Under the pieces are notes generated by a model that saw nothing but the letters and a program-made list of their open reading frames with translations, ran no database searches and was not told the DNA's origin. DNA of 64,000 nt from Onchocerca volvulus (taxonomy: Eukaryota > Nematoda > Chromadorea > Rhabditida > Onchocercidae), in contig HG738138.1 of assembly GCA_000499405.2 (NCBI GenBank), positions 14,323,208-14,387,207 on the forward strand, read 5' to 3'. The position numbers were made by a program, and so were the translations under genes. Positions 27,959-42,600 of this stretch are shown here, one piece after another. Each line of letters opens with the position of its first letter. Within the stretch, counting starts at the first letter, position 1.

Positions 27959-30248
27959 ATTATTAATTATTATTATTATGGTTGAAAACAGTTGGAATCT
28001 TAAATACATATATTTGCAATCTGATAATGCAGTAATGAATTACATTTATTATCATTATTATTTTATTATTACCATTATTACTGGACTTATTGTAATTGAA
28101 TATGTCATCATTGTTTTTAAAACTTTAATTGTTTTTACTATTATAATAATTATAATGATGATTATATCGTACTATTATCATTATTATTATAATTACTGTA
28201 ATCATTTATAGATGGCAACAATTGGAACATTAAATGGTATAGATTTGCAAACAGATGATGCAATCATGAATGCACATCGTAATTTAGTTCACGGAGATGA
28301 TAATAATTCATGGTCAATACCAACAAAACAACCTACATTATCTACCGGAATATATTCAGGAAATAATTCGGTTACTTCATTTATTGATCAAAGTACCAAA
28401 TATCGTCCATCATCTATTGCAGAATTTACGAAAACTAATTCTACTGTTGATTCATCATGCTCTGCAAATACTACCGAAAGTTTTACATATCATATGCCAT
28501 CATCGTCCAGGTAACATATTTTCTAGTTTTTGTTAAATTTTTTAAAATTTATTCAGTTAAATTATCATTTAATTAACCACATTTATTCGTCAACGATTAT
28601 AGTAAATTTAAATTCAAATGAAATTTGCTTGAAAAATTGGAACATATTTCGAATTGAATAATTCATCATCCGTATTATTTCGTCCGTTCTTCATTAAATA
28701 ACTTAATTTCAGGAATTTGGTTTCACAAAAACCAAATCCATATGCTGAAGTATCATTAAGTATATTTAATTCTTTTGGATCAATTAATAGTCGGAAAGGT
28801 GACGGTAGTAGTAATGATCGATCAGTTATCGATCGGCATAGTGCGGATGTATCAACGTGTAGTACGTGTAGTACGGATACTGTCACCTGTTCAGTATGTC
28901 AAGATTGTGGTGAATCAACACTTACAGAACGATCATCTTGGAATGATTCTAGTAGTGCTCAATCTTCAACCGTTTCTGATCGAACTATTCAACAATTGGT
29001 ATTAATATTTTTCAAGTTTTGTGTTTTTCGATTTATTTGTAGTTACTTATATAGTTTTCTTATATTATGAACACTTTGTCTACTATTGCAGTTTTAATTT
29101 AAACTTTATTTTTGATGCTAATAAAGGATGGAAATATTTAAACAGATCAGTTTAATTTGCAATCTCTTTTTTTTTCTTTCTTTCTTTCTTTTTTTTTTTC
29201 TTTTTAATTGATAACGAATATATTTGTGCTTGAAATAATTGAAATATCACATGTAGAAAGAAGTTATTAAATTACAAAATTATTAAACTATTTAAAAAAA
29301 GAAAAAACTGTTAAATAACAACTAATATTTGTTCGATTTCATTAAGATAATTAGTATCATTAATAATAAAGAGTTATTACGTGTTAATATTGAGAAATTT
29401 TTTTAAATCTATAAAATATGTATAACTTCTTTGAATTTCATAAGAAATGCATTAATTCCATTAAAAGAAGAATTAATTTTTCGTTTTGCTTAAAATGAAG
29501 GATCAAAAATTTCAGGTCAGACCACTTCTTAATCGAACAGAACAGCTAACAACAAAAGGAGAAAATACGTTACGTCTAGCACCTAAAACTTTTGATTCAC
29601 TTCCACGTTCTACTCAAAATAAGCTAGTAGATCTTCCACCACCGCCATTGTTCGATCGAAAATTGCTTGAGAGTAAGTTGATTTTTTAATTATTTTCCTT
29701 AAAATAATAAAGCAAAAATTTTAATAAAAATATATAAAAGAAACTGAATTTCTAATTCTAAATTTCAAAAATTTTTTAATTGGTATGAAGAAATGATTGA
29801 GTTTTTATTTAAATTTTATTTCTATTTTCTGTATTTTACTCATTTTATATTTTAAGTTTATGGAATTCCTATTACATCAGATGAAACAAATGGAGAAATG
29901 CCGCTTAAACCGATACGTATCGCACCACCACCACCACAACCACCTTGTATTGCTACTTCGATGGATGAACAACTTCTTAATCCGTTAGAAATCCCGACTA
30001 TTTCGTCGCCACCGCGACGTTCCTTGTATGAAACTACAACGGAGTTAGTTCGAAATGGGCCTTGTAGTAATTCATCTTCATACCGGACCAAAATTCGTCC
30101 CTTACTACCAGCACCGAGTCCACCGGATCATGAGTGTATCCGGAATCCTCAATCAAGTCAATCGCTTGTTGATCTCATTACTCCATCCGTACACTATCAG
30201 CGAAGTAATTCAACCGGCAAAGCATTACCCATCGAAACATCGATGTAA
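421..30248 (+). CDS. bark: Bark beetle/Anakonda-like triple-repeat SRCR transmembrane protein (5' partial)
   Basis: Giant type I membrane protein; the insect homologue acts at tricellular epithelial contacts. Exons read from open frame, splice sites and phase: 421-584, 1415-1470, 1708-1923, 2303-2471, 2733-2885, 3572-3705, 3949-4118, 4481-4677, 5046-5155, 5591-5869, 6314-6492, 7177-7440, 7707-7900, 8158-8341, 8769-9014, 9247-9366, 9887-10166, 10550-10878, 11514-11742, 12146-12228, 12740-12929, 13199-13434, 13788-13988, 14523-14708, 15155-15388, 15865-16044, 16609-16809, 17211-17419, 17896-18079, 18405-18643, 19183-19259, 19599-19744, 20286-20397, 20625-20812, 21136-21423, 21906-22102, 22446-22610, 22961-23188, 23505-23734, 24267-24424, 24819-24925, 26018-26143, 26815-26947, 27402-27637, 28212-28510, 28713-28998, 29516-29672, 29857-30248. 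Phases agree at every junction except exon 34 to 35, which is one base short. About 3,113 residues are visible, close to the full length I recall for the fly protein. The start codon lies upstream of the window. Nematode function is inferred only. Confidence 0.9.
3019..3170. repeat. Three diverged tandem copies with poly-T
   Basis: Three copies of a unit of about 60 bp: a stretch like TATAATTCCAATTACTTGG, then CAATTA/CTAATT, then a T tract of 9-22 bases, then GGA. Copies begin near 3019, 3072 and 3133 in intron 5 of the Bark homologue. Confidence 0.7.
8769..16044 (+). other. Bark homologue, extracellular repeat unit 2 (helix cap, SRCR2, beta-helix, CUB-like 2, beta-helix)
   Basis: Exons 15-26, visible residues about 824-1661. 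The unit opens with a helix cap, VPGARLTLSPDTVLQF, in exon 15. SRCR2 fills exon 17 (9887-10166): GRLEVYANNQWGTICN, then ACNQLG, and CEENEYDITLCRHDD. Beta-helix rungs follow in exon 18. A CUB-like block is spread over 12146-12929 (for example DPCVYEMSLF and LKYTRTYGKPSVIILVLFLDG without its last residue). More rungs follow in exons 22-25. Exon 26 ends the unit with VTYNWWG and a QRIFDFDDW stretch, matching the ends of units 1 and 3. Confidence 0.82.
9554..9862. repeat. Spaced direct repeat in intron 16
   Basis: Two copies of about 60 bp at 9554-9611 and 9801-9862. Both run AATTAGTTCAA, then AACTTA(T/C)CAAATATTATCA, then CT, then AATT. They differ by several substitutions. Confidence 0.7.
16253..16437. 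repeat. Spaced direct repeat in intron 26
   Basis: Two copies of about 60 bp at 16253-16312 and 16378-16437. They share TTATTGGCAT, GAAATATTTAATTAA and TTTTGTCATTCAAAAT. The spacing is about 125 bp. Confidence 0.75.
19285..19550. repeat. Spaced direct repeat in intron 31
   Basis: Two diverged copies of about 105-110 bp at about 19285-19395 and 19441-19550. Both hold ATTTCA, TTCAAT, AATTCAGT, TTCA, ATAT(G/A)TTTG and later ATGTAATTATTCAACAA or its variant. Confidence 0.6.
22182..22410. repeat. Spaced direct repeat in intron 36
   Basis: Two copies of about 62 bp at 22182-22243 and 22349-22410. Each runs TAATTTATT(A/G)CC, then CTGATACCG, then AATT, then TTTCTTTAAAAA. Confidence 0.75.
24819..26947 (+). 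other. Bark homologue, C-type-lectin-like domain
   Basis: Exons 41-43, about residues 2536-2657. The fold start is visible as CPAGWFQIGRDEFKSCFLY, then AAVKFC. The end is VWISGVTIPLTQCGWLN, then QNCNNLLSFVCEKG. The Cys pattern fits a long-form C-type lectin. I see no EPN/QPD sugar-specificity motif and no WND calcium triad, so sugar binding of the usual kind is unlikely. Intron 41 (24926-26017, about 1.1 kb) splits the domain and holds an AAT microsatellite and a GC-richer island. Confidence 0.8.
25001..25160. repeat. AAT microsatellite running into a 21-22 bp tandem repeat
   Basis: About 23 AAT/ATA units, followed by three near-identical copies of a unit of the form AATAATAATTCATAATAAAT. 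It sits in the intron that splits the lectin domain of the Bark homologue. Confidence 0.9.
27402..30248 (+). other. Bark homologue, membrane segment and cytoplasmic tail
   Basis: Exon 44 encodes one hydrophobic segment (from GGIVIAIIALSILLIIILLL, about residues 2670-2692). It is followed by the basic stop-transfer run RKSRKRK. The tail of about 410 residues is rich in Ser, Thr, Asn and Gln. It holds a Cys cluster with spacing C-x2-C-x6-C-x2-C-x2-C (28858-28908), two proline runs (DLPPPPLFD in exon 47; APPPPQPP in exon 48), and ends in ETSM then TAA at 30246-30248. The last residues fit a class I PDZ ligand (Thr at -2, Met at 0). Confidence 0.83.
27897..27975. repeat. TTA/ATT microsatellite
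   Basis: About 18 uninterrupted ATT units followed by interrupted ones, in the intron between the membrane-segment exon and the first tail exon of the Bark homologue. Confidence 0.9.
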
Positions 30249-31220
30249 TTTTGCATTTTGCATTTGTAAACTTACGGTTCTCACGTAATTTCACGTTTGC
30301 GGGTTTCTTCTTCCTTTCCAATTTTGTGTGTTTTTTCTTTTTTTTTAAAATGCTGTCATTTGTTTGCCAAATCATTCAGCTGTTTGTTTTCTTCATGATC
30401 TCGAACGATAAACATTTTCATTGATAGGTGTCAAATAGATCAGAATGGTACAAAACAAAGATTAGCCTCATGTTTAGGCTCTTTTTTCATTTTCTATTTA
30501 AAACTTACTGTTTAATAATTTTTTCATCCTGATACTTACAAAATGTATATCAAAATAAGCTCAGAGAATTCAGTACTTTTAAGTTTTGTTAATCATTTCC
30601 TTACAATTTTCATTTTATAATTTACATACGTAAAATTACCATTCCCATGTAATATATTTTTCTTGGTCTGAGATCAATTTGACATTATATGACAATCTAT
30701 TTTAATATTATCATATCATACGCTTACTTCATTATATTATACGGTAACTAAAGATGCTATAATTGATTGAGCTATTTATAATATTTGTTTTTGCGCTGAT
30801 TTTTTTAATTATTCCTTTACTAAATTTTGATTAATTCAATATTTTATATTTCATTCTGCTCATTCATTTCATTCTTTGTCATAAATTTTCTGTGAATAAT
30901 AAGTTTCTCTATGACAGCTCAATTGTGTATTTTATCTCATTCTTTGTTCTTGCAGTAAAAATCTCACTTCAAACTTAATGAAAACTTCTACAACCTTCTA
31001 GGGCATTATAGTCCATGAAGATAAACATTTAGGATGAAAGATTTCATATCGACTACGTTACAGTAGTGTAGCATAGTTACAAGCCGTACATTATTCGTTC
31101 ATCCATTAATTGGTGTGCTATTCTTAGCTGTTACTGTGCTTCAGGGATGTCGCGGTGTCGAAACTGTTGTAACTTGATTTCGCGATGAGAAGATACGGGG
31201 GAAAGGTACGGAAGGAACCG

Positions 31221-31252
31221 TTTGCACTAGGATCCTAGTTAACTAGTGCAAA
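31221..31252. repeat. Nested CTAG palindromes
   Basis: TTTGCACTAG at 31221-31230 pairs perfectly with CTAGTGCAAA at 31243-31252. Inside it, CTAGGATCCTAG (31227-31238) and CTAGTTAACTAG (31235-31246) are each perfect 12-bp palindromes sharing the middle CTAG. Three CTAG boxes are therefore spaced 8 bp apart. Confidence 0.9.
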
Positions 31253-32375
31253 GTGTCTCGGCATTCTTTATTTTTCGTAAAACTTTCCTGATAATTCATG
31301 AATTTCGGTTGATAATCCAAAGGGTCAAAATTCATATGCTATCAGCTTTCATGCATCTGCCCATATTTCACTTATTTTTTGTCTTCTACATTTATCTTCC
31401 GTTGTATTTGCAATTATACTTTGTATTGTGTCAATTTAAATTGTTGAAAAAAATTGACGAATTTATTATGGTTTCTGTTTTTCATCATCAACAACAAAGT
31501 ATGCGATTGGTGACCTTTCTTATTCGATCACTGGTATTGTGGAATAAAGAAAGATAAAATATTTCTGGAAGTAATCAAAGAATCTGAAAACTGAAATGTG
31601 TAAATGACATCCGAATGTTGAAATTGTGTCGTTCATCATCACGAAAAAATGATTATCATCTCACTTTTTCCCTTCGTGGCTTGCTATTAAAATAGACTGT
31701 TTAAAAACTATTTCTGGTAATTCATACAATCTAAATGCCGGCAAATCTGGTTTGTTTACATTGTTATTTCTACAACGTGAAAAGGTTGAGAAGGAAACTT
31801 CTGAATTTTCACGATAGATCAGTTACAAAGGGTACTATATAGTTCGATTATTCGACAGTCATTTCTGATTGATTGCTAGCATATCTTTAGGGTTAAATAA
31901 TACTATATATATCCATAACCTGGGAATGAATACCAATAAAGATCAAATCTCGATTTGAAATCTTAAGTGATTCAACAGTTCATTAATTCATCTAGCAAAA
32001 TATACATATACTTTTCGAAATTGCCACGCACTCAAACGATCGGCAAATGAATAAATTAAATTATTCCAATTTATCGATCAAGTGCAGCTTTAGCCAAAAA
32101 TCCAATTGAGATTTTCAAAACCATCATTTAATAAGGATATTTTCTGCTATCATTAGTAACAAAATCTTATTATTCGGCCAAACCCTTAATTTTCGCAATT
32201 TACACTTTTTTTTTTTTAATGAATCGTAATTAAAAGAAATCGACAGCCGGTAAAGTGATTAACTTGAAGTTGTCACAGTAACAATTCATTAATCCTACTC
32301 CGAAAATATCAAAATTTTTTTGAGCATTTTATAATTTGTTCTAAATTCAGCAAAAAATTATATGATACAGAAGTT

Positions 32376-33050
32376 ATAATTTACTAATTAATTAAGAATC
32401 ATCCTAATCAGTAAATTGTTCCTTATTATAACTGATTGAAAAAGTTTTCAAAAAAAGTAGAAGTCTCAACAAGGGAAAATTTTTTCTATTAAAACCATAA
32501 TTCCACCGCATATTATTATTGCTACATGGTTAATGCAATTTTCGACTTATTTTTTCAAACTTTTTCTTTTTTTAAATTTTTTTCTCTCAATTTTAAAATT
32601 GATAAGTGATACCATGGAACAAATTTTTAACAAGTTTGAAATGCTACTGTAAAGCAAAAAAAAAAAAAAAAAAATTTTGAATGAAAATTTCACATAAATT
32701 CATTTTTTGCTCCTTCCTATAGACTACTTGTTTTTTGTTTTTTTCGAATTAAATTTATTACATTTACACTACTCTCCCAAATTATATTGTTCTTGACTTC
32801 TCTGTATAGATTTTTCTTCATCTTTTTAGACTATATTCTTTTCTAAGCTCATTCTAAAATATAGCACCTTTTCGCTATAATAATATGCATAATCAAATGA
32901 TTGTGTTTATATTGATGACAGGTAGGAAAGGTCAATCAGTTTTTTCCTTCTAAGACTTCTACTTTTTTTTTTGAACTTTTTTAATCAGTTATGATGTGGA
33001 GCAACTTAATAATTAGGGTAATTCTTAATTAATTAGTAAATGATAGCAAT
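32376..33050. repeat. Imperfect inverted repeat with arms of about 105 bp
   Basis: The left arm (about 32376-32480) and right arm (about 32939-33050) are reverse complements with some mismatches. The left arm carries TACTAATTAATTAAGAATCA, TAACTGATTGAAAAAGTTTT and AGTAGAAGTCT. The right arm carries AGACTTCTACT, TTTTTTAATCAGTTA and ATTCTTAATTAATTAGTAA. The spacer is about 460 bp. The layout could be a foldback/MITE-like element or an inverted duplication. Confidence 0.75.
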
Positions 33051-33250
33051 TATAGCATCGTTTTATTTTTAATCTATGAGTATTTGTATTGATGATAGAT
33101 AGGAAAAGGTCAATGACAGTATCGTTTTATTTTGATTTATGAATATTTACATTGATAATAATTAGAAAAAGTATATCGATGGGTAGAAAAAATCTGTTAT
33201 TTTGATTTTTGAGTATTTGTATTGATGGTAGATAGGAAAGATCAATTAAT
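32902..33250. repeat. Direct repeats of a unit of about 55-75 bp
   Basis: Four diverged copies end near 32936, 33113, 33175 and 33247. Typical content is ATCGTTTTATTTT, then GAGTATTTGTATTGATGATAG, less its last base, then ATAGGAAA, then GTCAAT. The block overlaps the right arm of the inverted repeat. Confidence 0.65.
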
Positions 33251-33789
33251 AGTAATCATAGCATCGTTCAATTTTTACCTTTGATAATACTATTGCAGAT
33301 TCTGTTCTCTTTCAGTGAGACAGATGGATAGATGAATGGATGAGTTGGAAATTGTTATTAATTGGTTATCTTTTCCAAACTATATGATTTACCTTCCGAT
33401 CGATCTGTCTCTCCATGAATGTCATGTTTTTTATGCTCAGTGATGTAAGAAAATATAACAGAAAATACCACATACATACAATGCACAGATGCACTTACGA
33501 ACATATATATGGAAACAGACATAAAAAAAGGAAGAATAGCAAGATATCATTTTGTTAAAAGGTCAAAGGATACCTTCCTTCCTATAGATGTTGGGAAGTA
33601 TTCCGAGCAGTGACATGCATTATTTGTTGGAACGCTTGTTTTCTTCAGTTGTTGGTTTGTGGAATGGATGGTGACGAGTGTGTTGTTGATTTTTGGTTTG
33701 AAAGAAATAAAATTGAAGGAAGGAAAATAAGGATAGGATGATATAGATTGTTGTGTATCATTTAAGTGAATCTAAAGCAAAAGATCTGT

Positions 33790-34110
33790 AATTTGCTAAT
33801 TTGTGGAAAATTGAATAATTTGTGAAAAATTGAATAATTCGTGAAAAGCTAAATAATTCGTAAAAAATTAAGTAATGGAAAGTTAAATAAATTAATGTGT
33901 ATTTTAACAAATGAAAAATTTTGTTTTGGTTTTTAATTCATAGAAAACTGAATAATTCATGATGAAATTTAATAGATGAAAAGGTTTGTTTTTGTTTCAA
34001 TAAATGAAAAATTGAATCGTGTGGAATTTAACGGATGAAAAGGTTTTTATTTTTACTTTAATTCGTATGGAATATAAAGGATGGAAAGTTTGCTTTTGTT
34101 TGTTATATTC
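33790..34110. repeat. Degenerate tandem repeat block
   Basis: Copies of about 19 bp of the form AATTTGTGAAAAATTGAAT (33790-33880). They grade into longer units of about 60-70 bp with (A/G)GATGAAAAGGTTT and TTTTGTTT (33890-34110). No coding frame is visible. Confidence 0.65.
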
Positions 34111-35507
34111 TTAGATTTGATTGATTAAAATGGTATGGTAATAATATGTTTTGGTTATATGATTCATAAATATAAATTTGTGAATTCTGCTGGAACTTTC
34201 TTTTCGGTGAAGTATAAAATTGTAATACTATTGCAAAGTTTCCCGTATAATTTAGATGCTATTAATTTGATTAATAGATTTTAATTTGATGGTGTAATTA
34301 TTGAAAAAATAATATAGCAGCAGATGGAAAATTTAAAAAAAAAAAAAAAAAAAAACGGGTTGATTAATGTTTAGATAATGGGAAATTTTAGGTCCAAGAT
34401 TGGTCATTTCTTTTTCCTAATATTAACTCTTTTCCAAACAACTTTTGGATGAATAGAAAAGTTTGAGCAAATTGTCCCACTGCTTTTTATTTCACCGATG
34501 AAATAATTATCACTAAGCACATACGCATCGTTTTCATTTAATGATAAAATGAAACAATTTTTCAGAGTTTCATTTTATCATTAAACGCAGAAAAATGATT
34601 TTTCCTGTTCTTAAGTTTGTATGATTAGTCAAATATTTATGAAAAAAGAAAAATTTAATCGATAAGAGAAAGAATGTATATGTAATATGATAACAAGGTC
34701 TGAAAAAGAATTAGAATTTGTCGAATCAATTTTTATAATATTGTTTAGCTCCAAAAAATGCTCCATTTATTCAGATTTCCTTTTTTTTCTTTTCTTTTTT
34801 TTGTAATAAATATGGAGAATATTACATTAGGATTTTGAATGATTCGGTGGAGTTAGTGCATATAAATAGGTTTAGTAAACGGGAAGCGAAGATGAAATTA
34901 ATTACAGAAAATAGGAAAAAAGATAAATAATTTAATTAATTTGTAAAAAAAAAAAAAAAAGGAATCACTTAACTGATCAAAAGGATTAATGTGTGGTGGA
35001 AAATTCTTCAAAACTGATCTATATGATTCTTTTTAAGGATCGCATTGAACAAATAATTTTTAGCATTTTTTTAATTTTTAATTTTCATTTTTTGTAAAAT
35101 CTTTTTATTTATCAAATAATTTTCTTTCCCTTTTCATTAGCAAATCAATGGTTACTTTGAAGTTTCATTAAAAACAAAAAAAGAAAGAATTCGACGGGAT
35201 ATACCATTTCAGCTTTTTAAACAAAGTCCGAAATTCTTATGGTAATATAGGGAAGCAATCAGAAAAGGACTGATATCGAGGAATTATTATGGTGTAATTT
35301 TAGTCTGAAATATAGAAGTCATCCGCCCTTGTATTTTTATTAGTAAAACATAAAAATGTAAAATGTTCAAGTTTCTTGATGACATTTTAACAAGTTTAGT
35401 GTGAAATAACTCAACTTACCATATTTATCGTCATTCGTTATCAGCATTATTGTTTAATTACTTTCTATTTCTTTTTTTTTTTTTTCATTCATTTCAACGT
35501 TAAAACA

Positions 35508-39404
<3,897 letters not shown>

Positions 39405-39662
39405 AATTCTGTAAATACGTACAGTTCAAGAATCATAATTAATGTGCACTCAATTAATGGATCATTTCAAAAAAGCTGAAAGAAAATTTATATCATCGTT
39501 TATCCATCTTTCTGTAGTTTCAAGCATCTGAGTTTTAAATGATTTTTATCTAGGTCTTTAATGTAAGTGACTAATTATTTGAATCAATTTGTCAAATTGT
39601 ACGTAAAATCATTTTTACTAGAATGATTTTAAGTACTATTATTCATTTGTAGCTTTGAAGAG

Positions 39663-39668
39663 AATAAA
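39663..39668 (+). terminator. Candidate polyadenylation signal of malate dehydrogenase
   Basis: The first AATAAA after the stop at 39404 is about 260 bases downstream, followed by AT-rich sequence. The position fits a nematode 3' UTR; transcript ends were not seen. Confidence 0.45.
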
Positions 39669-42600
39669 AATAAATTTTATGATTGCAAGAAACATGCTGC
39701 GATCAATCAAAATTGTTCATCGGGTTTTAGAGAATGGCTTAAAAGCATTTGATGAAGGATTTGCCAAAGTTTTTCTGCATGAATAAAATATAATCAATAA
39801 TTTCGAACTGGATATGATTTAAAACAAGTCATAATACGACTAAATATGATCACCAAAAGAGGTAAATGAAATAACTGGAAAGGTTGCGTTAATCAGTTCT
39901 CTCTTTCTCGATACACGTGAATGATTTGGTGTAAGCTAACGCAAGCTGCGAAAACTTGCAAAGGAAATGAAACTATCCGACAATATGCTTTGAATTGTTT
40001 ACTTTGTTTCGTTTCATTATTTTTGAATTCAAGTTTTTTTCCTAAATCTTTTTTCCGTCCTTTAGAGAATCGCGCATACAAATCGTTTTTCTTTTATTAA
40101 GTAAACGAGATACGAAATTATGAAAGAATTGCGTAAAATTTTGCAAAAGAAATTAAGTGAGGTCTTTGAAGTGCAAATGATCATATCTTTGAAGTAACTG
40201 TCAAACTGTCATAGATTATGTTGAAATTTTTTTTTTTTTTTTTTTTTTTAATTAAAGATCGATAAGTAATCTTTACAGCGTATCGATGCGAGAATTGAAA
40301 TTCCAGTGTCAATGACACCAACCAATGTTTAATGTCATTAAATTTCATTATTTATTCCTTTCAATTACGCATTTTTTAATTCAATTTATTGTTTATTACT
40401 ATCGATTACGAAATACAATTTCAATTTTTAAGTATTATTTCACATGCTAACTTTAATTTTTTCTGAATATTTGTAAAAAAAAAAAAAAGTTCCGTGAGCA
40501 TTTTTTTTCTCCATTGATGATAAAAAAAATGAAATTAATGATTAATTAAAAAAGAATTTATTATTTATTGGTTGTTGGATAGTGTTACCAAGTAAATAAA
40601 TGGATAGATAAATAAATATATATACATGTATATATTTATTTAATTTCTTTCCATTTATTTATTATTTATGCATTTATCGTGAAATGTTTGGTTTAATGAC
40701 GTTGCATAGTTTCTGCTAGAATGACAGATTTTTTTTTTAATATTTTGCTAAAAGAAACAGACTTGTTTCTTGTTTTTCGAGAAAAAAAAATTGCATAATT
40801 GTCATTATTCGTCAATGCACTTTTCATTTCGATGAAATATCATTTTTGAATTTTTTTTTTTTTTTGAAAATATTATTTCATTTTTAATAAAAAGGCTTAA
40901 TTTTTTATTCAAGTAAGCGAATAATAATTTACTGATGATGGATGATTTTGACATCGTAATTGATTGAGCAATTTCTTTGCTATTTTTAGAATTTTCATCT
41001 TTTTATATCGAATTTTATAATTACTAGAATTAAGAATTCAATTTTTCGTTTTTTTTTTTCGATCTTTATTTTTTTAAAAAGATAAACAAAGAGAGAGAGG
41101 GAGATAGAGAGAAGGAAAGAAAAGAAAAAGCGGAAGTTTGCAAATATGGAAAATTGATTTTCAGTATATGCAGGGAAATTAAGAGAACTCACTTCTTCGT
41201 ACATATCATCTGGCAAAAATGGTGTATTCAACAACTAGTTGTCAAATGTCACATATATCATGATGATAGCAGCAGCAGTAACAGTATTTTTACTTCTTAC
41301 TGTCAACAAATATCTACCGTAATCTGATTTCATTTCTGTTCTTATGTTATAGTAATATGATACGATATAATGCTGTTTATGATCATTAACGTTTGTTTAT
41401 TTATAATGGTACTTTTCTAAGTATATTAGCATGGTTACACACTGTAATCTACAATGTATTAGTATTACGCGTACTGTAATCTATCGTACAATTGTAGATG
41501 CATCTAACAATTAAATGAATCCTCAAACTACTTGGCCAAGTTCATTTTATTGAGGCCAGTTAATTTATCATGGTTAGTTTGATTAATTTGTTTGTCAGTA
41601 ATCTTGGCTAATTAACAACAAAAAGTATCGGTATTATCCTAGCTTGCTTAATTTTATTTCTTATATACTTGATCTATTGATATTACCGAGAAAATGTAAA
41701 TAGAATTTTACGAGAATAAATTCAATTTAAATAATAATTAATAACAAATTATAAAAATAAGGGTTTCTACCGATAAGGAATGAGAAAGATTAATTCAAAG
41801 ATTTGTATAATTTGATTATTTTGATGCCATTTCGATACAATAGTGTGTTAAATTTTGAATTTAATTATTCGAATTATTCGTTACATTGTTATTCATTATT
41901 TCAGTCTCATATATTGAATGGAAACTTTAAACGGGATGAATGCTCAATTAAATTTGTTTTTCTATTAAAAAATATTTTATCTCTTTGACTTGTAGAAGAA
42001 TTTCACTTAAAAGTAAATTATTTACTAATTTGAATTTAATGTAATGTAATCAACTTAATTGTTCTAATTTTTTTTTTTTGATTTTTTAAAAAATAATAAT
42101 ATCTTTGTTGGAATACATTCATTCAGAGTATTCCATTTCCTCTCATATATACAGAATCTTTCATGTGAAATAAATCATTTTTTACGTAGAATTTTCCATT
42201 TCACACACATATCGAAATGTATAACTGATGATTTTGATTAATTGGATTAATCGAAAATTTGCATAACTAACAATGATGAAGAAAAACTTCGTTTTTATAC
42301 TCAATTCTAAAGGATTCTCATTCAATTAATACTAATCTAATTTTACCCAATTCAATTGTTCTTTAATATTACCAATTTATATAAAAATTAAATTACAGCA
42401 ATTAATTCGATGATGAAAGTTATTCGATTGAACTTTTCATTTGTTCATATGTACTATCAACGAAGAAGAAAAAAAAATCGTTGTTGCAAACCAAATTGCC
42501 AAGCAAATTTAATTGGAAAATGATACGTTTCGTTTTATCTAGTAAGAATTAATATACCGTATCGATCAAATTCTTTAATTCAACAATCATGGATAGCGAA

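Larger units (their letters stand above)
30249..35507. other. Intergenic region between the Bark homologue and malate dehydrogenase
   Basis: About 5.2 kb with no exon I can support on either strand. The first part must hold the 3' UTR of the Bark homologue. The first exact AATAAA downstream is at about 31543, so the 3' end is not clear. The region holds the CTAG palindrome cluster (31221-31252), a large inverted repeat (32376-33050), short direct repeats (32902-33250) and degenerate tandem repeats (33790-34110). The last part presumably holds the malate dehydrogenase promoter; I see no TATA-like site I would defend. Confidence 0.6.

Noticed and set aside
28297..28536. Second open frame overlapping tail exon 45 of the Bark homologue
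   Set aside because: Shadow frame of a real exon; the in-phase frame joins correctly on both sides.
39893..40081. Minus-strand open frame of 62 codons
   Set aside because: Lys/Phe-rich translation typical of AT-rich noncoding DNA; no splice context, homology or neighbour support.
40995..41234. Minus-strand open frame of 79 codons
   Set aside because: Its hydrophobic and Lys-rich character comes from the GA/TC tract at 41088-41135.
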